Below are positions 11,835 through 23,561 of a stretch of 64,000 nt of DNA, in pieces; position 1 is the first letter of the stretch; every line of letters starts with the position of its first letter. The notes below the pieces were generated by a model. The model made no database searches, was not told where the DNA came from, and saw only the letters and a list, made by a program, of their open reading frames with translations. Both the position numbers and the translations under genes were made by a program. This DNA is from Cryptomeria japonica (Eukaryota; Streptophyta; Pinopsida; Cupressales; Cupressaceae): the NCBI RefSeq assembly GCF_030272615.1, contig NC_081407.1:143594897-143658896 (forward strand), read 5' to 3'.

Positions 11835-13485
11835 ATGTCTACTAATTATTTCAGAAAGGATAGTCCTAAACTTGATGGAACCAACTATGGAATATGGAAA
11901 ATCAGAATGGAGACACATCTAAATTGCATTGGTAAAGACATCTGGGAAGTTACTAAGAATGGTTATACTGCTACTATAGCTGGTCAGCCTGCTCCTATTA
12001 CTTTAGCTAAAGATGAAGAAAATGATTGCAAAGCAAGAGAAGCACTTTTGAGCGCATTATCAAATCAACAAATCATGGGATTACTAGATAGATCTACTCC
12101 AAAAGCTATTTGGGATCATTTGGAAACACTGAATGAAGGGGATTCCGCAGTCAAAATTGCAAAACTTGAAAGCTTCCGAGTCAGGTATGAACATCTGAAA
12201 ATGGAAGAAGATGAAATAATTTCTGCTTTTATGGAAAGAGTAAATGAAATTGTTTTAGGTATCAAATGTTGTGGAGGAACCTTGAGTGAAGATGAGATTG
12301 TTTCAAAAATCTTAAGAGGTTTGCCACCAGCATATAAAATGAAGGTTACTGCTATTAATGAGTTGAGAACAATGCCTAATACATCAGTAACTAGGGATAC
12401 ATTGATTGGAAAACTTTCAGCTTTTGAAATTGAAGAATTTGGTCCTGTTGCTACTATAAAAAATGATTTGGCTTTCAAAGCATCAACATCATCTGCTCCA
12501 TCTTTTGACAAATCAGACTGAAGAGCCTTTTATGCAAGAGAACTTGAAGAAACCAGGAAGGAGAATGAAGAGCTTGAAGAACTTGAAGCACTATTTGCAA
12601 GAAAAGTGCCAAAAGGTCCAATTGGAAGTAAGTATGAAGGTAAAGCACCCTTTAAATGTTTCAACTATAATAAGATTGGTCATATGGCTTCAAGATGCCT
12701 TGATAGACATGCTAGAATAAGAGAAGAAGCTAGAAGGACATATAAACCTAATCCTGAATATCAGAGATACAGATTTAAGAAAAACAAAGATAAATCTTGT
12801 TACATTGCTGATGAAGGTGTGACTGATGATTCTGATGAGGATCCAATAGACAACAGATGGGTCTTTGTTGCTATAACAGAAGATCAACCGGTACCTATTG
12901 CTCCACTGGTAGAACAAGCCCTAGCAGCTAAAGTTGAATCAAAGGATGAATGGATTATTGACTCAGGATGCTCACATCACATGACTGGAGACAAAGGCAA
13001 ATTCTTGAACTTTCAAGAATACAATGGAGGTTTAGTAAGATTCGGAGATGACAAAGCCTATTCAATCAAAGGTAAGGGTTCAATATCTCTTAATGGTAAA
13101 CATAACACTAACAATGTTTACTATGTTGAAGGATTAAAACATAATCTTTTGAGTGTTGGTCAATTAGTTGAGAAAGGTTTTCAGTTACAATTTAAAAATG
13201 GAAAATGCAAAATCATGAATAGAACTGGTTTGGAAATTGCAACCGGTAATCAGACTAAAGGTAATATCTTTCATTTGAATAACAGTGAAAAGGCATGCTT
13301 AATTGCTCATATAGATGAAAGCGAGCTATGGCATAAAAGACTATGTCATGTAAATTTTGATTGCATGGTAAAAATCAGTACTTCTAAGGCAGTTAGAGAT
13401 CTACCTAAAATTGTGAAACCTCAGAATACAATTTGCAAGGAATGTCAATTTGGAAAATAGGTTAGAGCCAGTTTCAAAAGTATTC
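11835..13485 (+). pseudogene. Copia 1 gag, protease and pre-integrase domain
   Basis: ATG at 11835 opens a Copia gag (KLDGTNYGIWKIRMETHL, then the UBN2-type capsid region). TGA at 12519 interrupts it, but the phase continues. A zinc knuckle follows at about 12655 (CFNYNKIGHMASRC, with Tyr at the second Cys position). The aspartic protease motif WIIDSGCSHHMTG lies at about 12951. The pre-integrase HHCC region spans about 13327-13446 (LWHKRLCHVNF to CKECQFGK). TAG at 13458 follows, then a frameshift near 13480. Gag forms the particle and protease cuts the polyprotein. At least two in-frame stops make it inactive. Confidence 0.9.
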
Positions 13486-15979
13486 CAATAATGCTCTTGA
13501 TTTAATTCACACTGATTTATGTGGTCCAGCTAGAACTAAAAGTTTACAAGGTGATAGATATTTCATGCTAATTATTGATGATTATTCTAGAATGTGTTGG
13601 GTTACTTTTTTTAGAGAAAAATCAGAAGCACTTGGGAAGTTCAAACTATTCAAAGCAATGGTTGAAAATGAAACTGGTAAGAAAATTAAATGTTTAAGAT
13701 CAGATCAAGGAGGAGAATTCACATCTAGAGATTTTAATACATTCTGTGAAGTAAATGGAATCAAAAGACAGTTATCAGCACCTTGGACACCTCAACAGAA
13801 TGGAGTTGTTGAAAAGAAAAACAAAACTATTTTGGATGCAGCAAGAAGTATGTTATCAGAAGCAAATCTACCACATGTGTACTGGAGAGAGGTAGTAAGC
13901 ACTGCTATCTATACATTCAACAAAGTTCACATCAAAGGTGAAACCGGTAAGACCCCTCATGAACTATGGTTTGGTAATACTCCTACTCTTAAGTATTTCA
14001 GAATTTTTGGAAGTAAATGTTATAATAGAAGAGATGAGTATATTGGCAAGTTTGATCCTAGAAGTGATGAAGGAATATTTCTTGGTTATTCATCTAAGAG
14101 TAAAGCTTATAGATGCTTTAATAAAAGATTACAGAAAATTGTTGAGAGTACAAATGTAAAAATTGATGAACAATTTAGAGGAACTTCAAGGTATATAGAC
14201 TCTGAACCGGTAACATAAATTATGACAAATGAACCAACAGTAAATCCACCAGTATAGAATGATGATCCAGTTGCCCCAGTATCATCAGAGGATACCATAG
14301 TAATTGAAGAACAACAATAGACTAAGACACCCCGGTATGTAAGACTGAATCATTCTGAAGATCAGATAATTGGAAGCAAATTTAAAGGAGTCATGACAAG
14401 AGGAAGATTGGCAAATGAAGAGGTATGTCTTATTTGTCAAATTGAACCATTATCTATCAATGAGGCATGTGAAGATAAATTTTGGATTAAAGCTATGGAA
14501 GAAGAATTAGGACAGACTGAGAAAAATAATACTTGGACATTAGTGCCCCGGCCTGAAAATAAAAATGTAATTGGAACCAAATGGGTATTTAGAAACAAAC
14601 TCAATGAAGATGGTAAGGTTGTCAGGAATAAAGCAAGACTAGTGTGTAAGGGATATTCTCAGAAAGAAGGAGTTGATTACAATGAAACTTTTGCATCGGT
14701 AGCCAGAATTGAGGCAGTTAGATTATTTTTGGCCTTTGCAGCTCACAAGGATTACAAAGTTTATCAAATGGATATCAAATGTGCATTTTTGAATGGAGAT
14801 CTTGAAGAAGAAGCTTATATTGAACAACCTGATGGATTTTCTTTGACAGATAACAATGATATGGTTTGCAGATTAAGAAAAGCTCTGTATGGACTAAAAC
14901 AAGCTCCAAGAGCTTGGTATGCAAGATTGGATAAGTATCTTTTAAAAATTGGTTTTACTAAAGGAAATGCAGATAGCAATTTATATTACAAAGTAACTAA
15001 TGATGACATTTTGATTATGGAAGTATTTGTTGATGATATAATCTTTGGAGGAGAAGATGGATTATGCAAAGAATTTTCTCTTAAAATGTAGCATGAATTT
15101 GAAATGTCTATGATTGGAGAAATAAAATTCTTTTTAGGATTGCAGATTTTACAGACTGATAAAGGCATATTTTTTAGTCAATCTAAGTACTTGAAAGAAC
15201 TACTCAAAAAATTTGGGATGGAGAACTCTAAACCGGTAAGCACACCTATGACTACAAATGACAAATTATCTCAAAGGGATGAATCCACACCCGTTAATCC
15301 AACTAGATACAAATCTATGATAGGAGGTTTACTGTATTTGACACAAACCAGACCTGATATTATGAATGCAGTAAGTATAGTTTCTAGATTTCAGAGTAAT
15401 CCCAAAGAAAATCATGAATCAGCAGTAAAAAGGATTTTCCGGTACTTACAAGGCACAACAAATCTTGGATTATGGTATCCTAAAGATGAAAAATTTGATC
15501 TATATGCATACACAAATGCAAATTGGGCAGGAGATGTGGATGATAGAAAGAGCACCACTGGAGGAGCATTCTTTCTTGGAAAGAGATTAGTTTCTTGGTT
15601 AATTAAGAAACAGAGTTGTACATCTTTATCAATAGCAGAATCAGAATATGTTGCAGCAGCAACAAACTGTACACAGGTACTTTGGCTTAAGCAAATGTTG
15701 AAAGACATAAAGGTAAACTGCAAGGAACCTATTACTATATATTGTGATAACACTGCAGCAATTGATATATCTAAGAATCCAGTATTACATTCTAAAACAA
15801 AACATGTCTCTATCAAACTGAATTTTCTAAGGGAAAAAGTTGAAGAAAAGGAAATAAAACTGGTCTATGTGAATACTAAAGAACAACTTGCAGATATTTT
15901 TACAAAACCTTTGCCTAAGGAAACTTTTGAGTATCTTAGAGATCAGCTCAGAGTCTTACCTCCACCGGTAGAGACTTAG
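13486..15979 (+). pseudogene. Copia 1 integrase core, reverse transcriptase and RNase H
   Basis: After the frameshift one phase runs to TAG at 15977. The integrase core shows IIDDYSRMCWV (13568), DQGGEF (about 13703) and TPQQNGVVE (13788), the DDE triad region. The linker 14216-14390 has several stops. RT begins near 14480, with [18 protein letters not shown] (14759) and the FVDD catalytic pair at about 15027. TAG at 15089 sits in a CAG-like context. RNase H runs from about 15490 (GDVDDRKSTTGGAFFLG) to ADIFTKPLP (15889). Length and order match complete plant Copia pol. Confidence 0.92.
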
Positions 15980-16332
15980 ACAGTTGATGATTGTCATCAA
16001 CCGGCAGAATTAAATGGACAAATCTTTTATTCTGGTTTATGATGAGGAAACTACTTCTTAGGGGGAGTAGTTGGTATATTGAATTGGTTGGTATTTTGTA
16101 TGAACTTGACCTTTTTGTGACTTTGGCATTTGATGTCAAAGGGGGAGAGATATATGGAAAAACATTATGAAAAAATGCATTATCTTTTTGAGGAGAAATT
16201 GGTATTGTAAATAAATCTTTGTATAAACACATTACTCCCAGGGGGAGAATTGGTTTTTGTACTTGGCATTTCTATCTTGGCACTTTGATGGTTTTTCCAT
16301 CTTGTGTTGCCATCAATGCCAAAGGGGGAGAT
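15980..16332 (+). other. Copia 1 post-pol region and polypurine tract
   Basis: No open frame. It contains four purine blocks of the AGGGGGAG type at about 16058, 16139, 16229 and 16321. The last, AAAGGGGGAGAT (16321-16332), abuts the 3' LTR and is the true polypurine tract. CATCAATG (16311-16318) upstream of it is complementary to CATTGATG inside the LTR (16358-16365). Confidence 0.75.
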
Positions 16333-17389
16333 TGTTGGTATTTTGGTATGGTTTTGTCATTGATGTCAACACCTGCTAAATACACCTACTTTGGAGATCC
16401 AACAACATTCACCGGCAATTAGTAAACTGTTCAAACAATCACCGGTATATGGTTAACTGATAGGATATAATGGTCACTGGTACCTGCAATGACATGGAAG
16501 ACACTTGGTAATGTCGAAGACATCATGTGGACACTTTTCTTTGAAGTAATATCATTGGTATATTCTTATTTGCATATTTGCTTTTACCGGCAAATAGGTC
16601 CAGGTTATCTAGGGTTACACCGGCAGGTTTATCTTTTCCAAATCAGCATGGCACACTATGAAGATGATTTATTATTGTTGTAAATGCATTAAGCCGACAT
16701 GTATAATCGGTTATTGCATCGGATATTGTATTATTTGTAAAATGTTTTTATTGTAATATTTTGTAGAGCCGACCTACTAAAATTGGTCTTAGGGTATGGT
16801 ATAAATGTAAGATCTTATTTGTAAGATCAACTGTGGAATGCGAAAAAATATTTAAGGAAGGATATATGTGAGATCAAGCAGAGATATACATGAAGACATC
16901 ATTTGAAGGTGAAGTTAGGTTTTTGTAGAAGCATATCAGCATTACACCGGTACTGAATCCAACATATGAAGATGCTATTTTGTGAAATACATTCTGATTG
17001 GATTTAACCATCCAACTGTAGTCAGTGTGACTCCCATTTGTGTTTTAGCAGTGAGCTCTAGGCTGTTGGCCTTTTTGCATGTGCAGACCCCTCTTTGTAC
17101 ACTTACTATCTGTAGTAGTATCATTTGATTGTGGGTAAGGTTTCCCATCATGGTTTTTCCCCTTACAGGGTTTCCACGTACAAATATGTGTGTCATGTGT
17201 TGTGGATGACTTTATGTTTATGTTTCATGCATTAATTCTTACCGGTATAGCAATTTTATGTTAACACTGTTTACCGGCATACTTAACTGTCTTACCGGTA
17301 CTAAGCACTAAGTTGGTTAATAAGTTTTTGGTTTGAATTTATTAGACAACTGATTCACCCCCCCCTCTCAGTTGTCCCCGGGACCTACA
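16333..17389 (+). repeat. Copia 1 3' LTR
   Basis: Same ends as the 5' copy (TGTTGGTATT to GACCTACA). The hairpin near the end is GACAACTGA (17345-17353) with TCAGTTGTC (17368-17376), nine perfect pairs around a C-rich loop. Confidence 0.93.
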
Positions 17390-17637
17390 GAGCTCTTGTG
17401 CACATAAAATCTGAGAGAAAATATATCAAGCAAGATCAATGGAAATAGGAAGAATGGAAATCCAAACCCTATTGGACATGTGATGGTATAATCTTTGTGA
17501 TTTCATTTGATTTGCATTGTCTTAGGTAATCTTCATATGTTATGGTGGATCTTTGTTGTTGTTAGGCTAGGGTTTTGTGGTTGAATTCATTTAGCCTTTC
17601 AATATCGTTATTATTGTTTCCATTTTCACCATATACA
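17390..17637 (+). repeat. Tat 5' LTR, right part
   Basis: Starts with the duplicated GAGCT and continues the Tat LTR (matching 32810-33056) to its end, CACCATATACA at 17637. Together with 10217-10719 it makes an LTR of about 746 bp; the 3' copy is 751 bp. Confidence 0.9.
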
Positions 17638-17640
17638 TTT

Positions 17641-17658
17641 TGGCATGCCCAGTGGGAC
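17641..17658 (+). other. Candidate Tat primer binding site
   Basis: TGGCATGCCCAGTGGGAC begins three bases after the LTR end, where a primer site belongs, and differs from the initiator-Met site of the Copia elements. I cannot name the matching tRNA from the sequence alone. Confidence 0.55.
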
Positions 17659-17747
17659 TCTTGTCCCTTTTGCATCTAACATTTTTGTTGTAGATTTTGT
17701 GTTTGAAGTTGCAGATCTGACATTTTCAACAACATTCTAATATTTTC

Positions 17748-18012
17748 ACGTCTGTGCACTTTCGGGTCACATTTTTGATTTTCTGCCGCATCTGTGACAT
17801 CTGGAACCGCGTCTGCATCCTTGATAGCATTTTTTTTTTTTTTTGCAGATTCTGAAAACCGCATCTGTGTTCCTCGGTCGCGTCTGCGGTGTTTTTAGAT
17901 GCGTCTGTGTCCAAAAGTCACGTCTGGGTTCTGGAGCCACGTCTGTGTCTCACAGAAGTGTGTCTACATCAGATAGCCACGTCTGTGTTTGGGGTAACTG
18001 CATCTATGTGCA
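17748..18012 (+). repeat. Tat leader repeat array 1 (period about 20 bp, core CGTCTGTG)
   Basis: Units of the form [A/G]CGTCTGTGT start at 17748, 17788, 17809, 17861, 17880, 17901, 17920, 17939, 17960, 17979 and 18000, with a weaker one near 17767. The compact part shows steps of 19, 21, 19, 19, 21, 19 and 21 bp. Cores are conserved while the 10-bp spacers differ. The period is not a multiple of three, so it is not a coding repeat. Confidence 0.85.
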
Positions 18013-18589
18013 TGGATTTCTTTTCTTTTTTTTGGAGCTTTATTGATTCAGTTTTTGGTCATTTAATATTTCAGATCCGGTTTATTTTGAGCTAACATCT
18101 TCAGATCTAGCTAATAAAATTGGTGCATCTTGTCTTGAAAGCAAAATCATTTGGTTGAAGGCCCCTATTTTCAGAAAGTCTTGATCTAAAATTTACCTAA
18201 CTTGTGTGCTTGCAGGAAGGGGTGATTATTTCAAACAATCCAAACTACTAACAAATCTTTGTTGCAGGTCCTTGGCAAGGGTTTTTGATTTTTTTTGTGT
18301 GTGCTTTGTTTTCAATAGACTAGAAAACACTTCAATTGGTGCACTAAAATTGAATCATTATCTTTGTGTCTTGAGCAATAGGCTCTTTTTGTTTAATCTT
18401 TAGAGGGCCTGTCTTCCCGTGTGGTCATTAGGACTACTAGTGAGAAGAGAACGGCCCAAGTGGTAGCAAAAGAAAAGCCATCTTCTTCCAAACCACTATA
18501 AATAACTGTATTCATGGTGAAAACTATGAATAACGTGTGCTGATTAGCTCATACCGACACTATGTCTCCCCATAAACTCGTTTGATCAA

Positions 18590-18950
18590 ATTTATTTGAT
18601 CAGTTGTAGGGCGTAACCCCTACCGGCTGGGAGCCTTCTGTATTTACAGAGCTGAAAGTGCCGCGTGTATGGCCACATGAGCGGATGCCCTTACTAGCAC
18701 CTTTTTGTTTTAGAAGCCCAAATCCTTCTAGTTGTTGGGGCAGGAGGTCGGACCTCTGGTAGCAGCCCACACACATATGGTTCTTAGTAGAGATACAAAG
18801 ATCACCACGGGGAGTTTTCGTGGGGACTGATGCTTGGCTAACCTGAGAAGTGAGTGCCGAGGGTGGAGCCAGTGAGGTCAAGCATCTAAGTATCCACTCT
18901 GAATAGCATAGCCTCGGGGGTAAAACCCCATGTGGGATCAACAACTATTG
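18590..18950 (+). other. GC-richer leader block with short palindromes
   Basis: Stands out from AT-rich surroundings. Potential hairpins include GAGGTC-G-GACCTC (18744-18756), CCACG (18805-18809) with CGTGG (18819-18823), and GGGG-TAAAA-CCCC (18917-18929). Stops in all frames argue against coding. It may be an RNA structure such as a packaging or dimerisation element; this is inference. Confidence 0.45.
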
Positions 18951-19239
18951 TCTTGGTCAGCCATAAGAATTGTGCTTGACTTATTTTAAACATTCAAAAC
19001 ATTCAAGACCAAATAGCAAAACATTGTGTCTTTTGTGTCTTCAAGTGTATGCAAAACATTTTTACATCAAACAACACACTTTCTTTGAGTCATTTTTTTT
19101 TGGAGTCTAGACACTTGCAAACATTGAGTCTTCATCAACACTGTGTCCTCTTGTCACGAAAAAATGGTCAAACAGTCAGATTTGGTCACAACAAAACAAA
19201 TTCACAGATTGGGAAAAATTGCACAAATTCTGCAGAAAC

Positions 19240-19421
19240 GCGTCTGTGTCTGACATAATAGTGTCTGTGTTGTATAACCGTGTCTGTGAAGGGCAGAAAC
19301 ATGTCTGTGTTTCCAGAATCAACAGTGCACTTTACAGAAATCTCAGAAACACATCTATGTTAAACAAAAACATGTCCGTGTCAGGAAATCGTGTCTATGC
19401 AGTATATAGGCACGTCTGTGT
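19240..19421 (+). repeat. Tat leader repeat array 2 (same core)
   Basis: Copies of the [A/G]NGTCTGTG core start at 19240, 19261, 19280, 19301, 19351, 19372, 19391 and 19412. Steps are 21, 19 and 21 bp, then a 50-bp gap, then 21, 19 and 21 bp. Same strand sense as array 1 and about 500 bp before gag. Confidence 0.85.
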
Positions 19422-19913
19422 TCAGAATTGAAAAAACTTTTACAATCCAGCAAACAAACACAGTCAGTTTCAAAATTCTTGAGCCTCCTAGGTTATTTCT
19501 CCAGGTTTTCATCTAGCATTCAACCTGTCTTTGGGTCTCACAAAGTCCATCATTGCTTTACACCTTACATTACATTCACATTTGTCTAAACTTGAGTCAA
19601 AAGGTCACTTCCTTGTCCTCATCATACTTTGTCAACACACTACATACAACAACAGTTTGCTAAGTGGTCCCTCATCAAGGTCTATCACCTTTGGGTCTCA
19701 TTTGGTCTTACTTAGAGTCAAGGTCAACTTACCTCATCAAGAGAAACTATCCTCTCTTTGGAAGTCACACCTACTCTACTACATACATACTTGGTCTTAC
19801 ACTTTGGACATTGCAAGTACACCTCAGATTCATTCACATTCCATCCAACTCTTGGTCTTCCATATTTTTTCCATTTTCATCTAGTCTCACACATCTCAGT
19901 CAATACCTAGTTC

Positions 19914-22202
19914 ATGGTTGAAATTCATCTTCAAAAATCTAGGAGAGAAACTAAAGAGGCTCAAGAGTCCACAAACATGAGTGTCTATGAGTATGACAAT
20001 GATGTCTTTTTCAATACTGATCATAACACATTACCTGACATGGATGCCTATAGAAACATTCCAAATGTTGAGAACATGGACACTACAAACAACAATGATA
20101 CACACAATGACAATATGGACAACTTTTCCATACATTCAGTAGATGTGGAAGAATCCATTATGGACCCCCGCTTCAATCGATTGATTGAGGAAATAATGAG
20201 GAGGGATAGACAATACTTCTTACAAATAATGGCACAAAGTGGAGCCAAGATACCTCATGATTTTGACATGTCTCAAATAATGGAAAATCGACCTTTGCAA
20301 CAACCTCACTCCAACATGGATCAAAGGAGGCCTAATAGTGGAGGCAATACAGGACCACATATGGTGCTTGAATCACCATCATCCTTGTTTCAAAAACCAG
20401 AGGTCCCACACACACATGGTCAAGCATATGATACTCACCTTCGCAGACCACTATGGAAGTCGTATGCAAAGAAATATGCTCAATCACATATCAATGCTAA
20501 AGATCAACCACCAAAGCAATTGGACATTCAAAGGCATGCTCAAAATTTGGACACAAGGAAACCCTGTGTCAAATTTTGGGGCAACACATTAGAACATGAC
20601 ATGCCTGTAGAGTATGGTATACATGGACAAAATAGATATTGTGTTCCACAACATGAATCTATACCAAGTGGTCCATATATGAAACATCACTATAGACCTC
20701 CTCCATATGAACATGTGTATGATCAATATCATCCATATATGCAACATGCTCCTCCTCCAATTGGTGCCTCAAGCATAGGGTATGGTCCAAGAAGTCGATC
20801 TCCACCTAAGAACAATTTGGAGCAACAAATCAGGGACTTACAAAAGAAAATGGAGGACATAAATACACCGAAGCCAACATAAACAATGAGAGACATATGT
20901 CCTTATCCATTTGACAAGAGCATTCCAATGCCTCCTTTTCCTACATACTTTGTGACACCTAAGTTTGATAAGTATAGAGGAAAAGGGGATCTTAAGGCAC
21001 ACATAAGACAGTTTTTCACAACTTGCATTGAGGTAGCTTCAAAAGAGACATATTTGATGAGATTATTCCCACAAAGCCTAGGTGATCAAGCTATGGAATG
21101 GTTCTCCCAAATTCCACCTGGAATTAAGTCATGGGGTGACTTAGCAAAGGCATTTATCCAACATTTCTCCTACAACATAGAGACAGACATATCAGTCACT
21201 ACTTTGTGCAACACCAAGCAAAAAGAGGGAGAGTCTTTTGCATCATTTTTACAAAGATGGAGGAATCTAGCCAGTAGATGCTCTTGTGAAATTCCACAAA
21301 AACAAATGGTAGAAATGTTCACCCAAAATGTTAACAAAGAGATTGGTTATGACTTAAGGAAAGCTTGTTTGTCCACCTTCAAGGATGTCATTGAAAAAGG
21401 CTTAGCAACAGAGAAGGTCCTAATTGAACAAGGAGTCATTAAGATATTCAAGGAAAACAAAGATGACTTTAAAGGAAAAGACAAGCCAAGATTTTGGAAT
21501 AAAAACAAGAACACAATCAATGATGGTGTTGTTGATGCCAATACAGTGCGACCCAAATTCATTTTTTCTAGATCAAATCAGGTGAATACTCAAATAGCTT
21601 CTAAATCGCGAAGGAAGTACACTCCATTGGGAGAACCACTTGAGTCAGTTTTCAAAAAGCTAGTGGCAAACAAGGTAATCACTATTCCAGATTTTCCTCC
21701 ATATGAACCAAAGGTTAAACCAAATTGGTGGAATGATGATGAATATTGTGAATTTCATAAGAGCAAGGGTCATAAGACAAGAAATTGTCATCGACTGAAG
21801 AACATCATACAAGATCTCATTGATAGAGGTGACATTGAGATTGAAGGACATTCATCCAATCAAGAACATGAGATGTTTAAGGAACCATTCCCAAAACATG
21901 ACAAGGGAAAAGCTAAAGCCACAGATGACCAAACCAACTATACTAGAGCAACCTATAACTATGATTCAACTATCAATCACATTTCGATGGACAATTACAT
22001 CTCTACCATTATCATCAAGGACAAAAACCCTGAGAATTCTACCCAGAGACCCAAGATTGTCCTAAAAGGTGTTGGATCTTCTTCTGAACCTACCTCTAAA
22101 TGTCATGTCACAACTCATCGAGGTAAAATCACTTTGCAAGGTGCTCCAACTAAAAACACTGCTTCCTCATCAACCAAACCTGAGTATGACCTTGTAGAAT
22201 AG
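19914..22202 (+). pseudogene. Tat gag
   Basis: ATG at 19914 opens a frame that stays in phase to 22202, with one internal TAA at 20880. The N-terminal 320 codons are acidic then His/Pro-rich. The capsid core follows (retrotransposon gag region: GDQAMEWFSQIPPGIKSW near 21081, QRWRNLASRCSCEIP near 21255). A zinc knuckle of the CX2HX4HX4C type (CEFHKSKGHKTRNC) lies at about 21747-21788, a form seen in Tat/Athila gags. TAG at 22200 separates it from protease in the same phase. The gag is long, as usual for the Tat clade. Confidence 0.88.
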
Positions 22203-23561
22203 TTAGGGAAGACACCCGCGCTCATCTCCATCCTTGAGCTCTTATGCATATCCCCTGCACATAAAGCTATTCTTGACAAAATCTTGAGAGACACTACCAA
22301 TCCTACTGATCTAAATGTGGACCAGTTTCAAGCCATGGTGGGATAACTTTCCATTCCACACTCGCTTACATTCACAAAAGCCGACGACGCCTCCGTGAGC
22401 CAACCACATAATGCACCACTACACATTGAAGCCTTCATACACAAACATCGAATAAAATGAGTCCTAATAGATGGAGGAGCTGGTCTAAACATTTGTACAT
22501 TGAGCACAATTAAACAATTGGGATATTCAGATAAAGCTGTGAATTCTACAAACAAAATCACCATCAAGCCATATGATGATGAAGAGCGTTCATCCAATGG
22601 CACAGTCACCTTACCTCTCAGAGTTGGGCCAGTTATGAAGGATGTGGTTTGTCAAGTCTTAGACCTAGATCTCACTTACAACATATTGCTAGGGCATCCT
22701 TGGATTCATGAAATGAGGGCAATCCCATCTACATATCACCAATGCATTAAGTTTCCTCACAATGGAGTTGAGGTAATAGTTAACGGTGATCCTAATCCAT
22801 TCATATATTGCAATAACTTGAGATCAAAAACTGAGACCATCATTCCCAGTAATCATGAAGTTGTTCCTTCTTCGGCATACATTGATCCTGAGTCATTAAA
22901 ACCTTCGACATCAAAACAAGGTGAGCTTAAAGGCAAATTTCAGGACAAGGGCATGGGGGAATACACTTTAAATCAGACCATGTACTTACAACAAGTCATG
23001 AGTTCACCAAAAGAATATGGAAGACCACATCCTAACAAGAAAGTATCCATCATTGTACTCAAATGGAACCCTACTACCTTTCAAAGATGGGGCGAACTGG
23101 AAGAGGAAGACTTACACAAAATGCTTTACAAAGACCTTGAAGATGATACACAAGATCACATCAGTCTACCATGTGAGAAATATGGCAAAAGTTTCAAGAT
23201 TCTAGAAAAATTCGGGTATGATGGAAAAAGCCCTCTTGGGTTACGAAAGGAAGGCATCATTGAACCTTTACAACCTGAATTGACTTTCAAAAAGGAAAAC
23301 TCGAAGGGACCTGGTTTCCTGACTTCCAAGGTCCATGCTTAAAGGATAGAAGAAGCCTTACAAATCAAAGCTGCCAAAATTCAACAAGAGGATCGCTATT
23401 CCACAGACTCCAACAAATGGGAATGGGGTTCAGACAAATCCTCCAGTGACTACGAGCTCACCGAGATATTCAGAGAGCCAAATGAACCCACAAAAGAAGA
23501 GGAATTTTATAAAAGATTCAAAGTTGGTCAAGAAACAACCCATGAGGATTCCACACAGTCC
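22203..23561 (+). pseudogene. Tat protease and G-patch-like segment
   Basis: Same phase as gag. The protease active-site motif is VLIDGGAGLNICTLS at about 22461, a Tat-type DGG in place of the usual D[ST]G. The LLGHPWIHEM flap and C-terminal region lies near 22687. A G-patch-like stretch follows at about 23200-23270 (EKFGYDGKSPLGLRKEGI), a mark of the Tat clade. In-frame stops are TAA 22344, TGA 22458 directly before the protease motif, and TAA 23340. G-patch segments generally bind RNA; the role here is not known. Confidence 0.85.

Larger units (their letters stand above)
10720..17389 (+). mobile_element. Copia 1, full-length Ty1/Copia element inserted in the Tat 5' LTR
   Basis: 6670 bp with two LTRs of 1058 and 1057 bp, primer site, gag-protease-integrase-RT-RNase H order and polypurine tract. 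Target duplication GAGCT is perfect (10715-10719 and 17390-17394). Domain order (integrase before RT) makes it Copia. It is decayed by several stops and one frameshift, so it is non-autonomous. Confidence 0.95.
17659..19913 (+). other. Long non-coding leader of the Tat element
   Basis: About 2.25 kb between primer site and gag with no convincing frame. It contains two arrays of a roughly 20-bp repeat (listed separately), a GC-richer potentially structured block at about 18590-18950, and pyrimidine-rich sequence before gag. Long leaders are usual in Tat-clade elements. A TATAAAT at 18501 could be chance. Confidence 0.7.

Noticed and set aside
12519-12521. Programmed readthrough at the Copia 1 gag TGA
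   Set aside because: It lies within gag before the zinc knuckle, and other clearly damaging stops occur downstream, so decay is simpler.
17748-18012. CRISPR-like or satellite array
   Set aside because: The core is only about 8-10 bp with variable spacers of similar size, in a plant retroelement leader; not a CRISPR array, and too short and degenerate for satellite DNA.
18600-18944. 114-codon minus-strand frame in the Tat leader
   Set aside because: No domain and no start context; it spans the GC-richer structured block, where chance frames are expected.
19531-19921. Possible N-terminal extension of Tat gag
   Set aside because: The Ser/His/Leu-rich frames precede and overlap the gag ATG in other phases, and their sequence is pyrimidine-rich leader.
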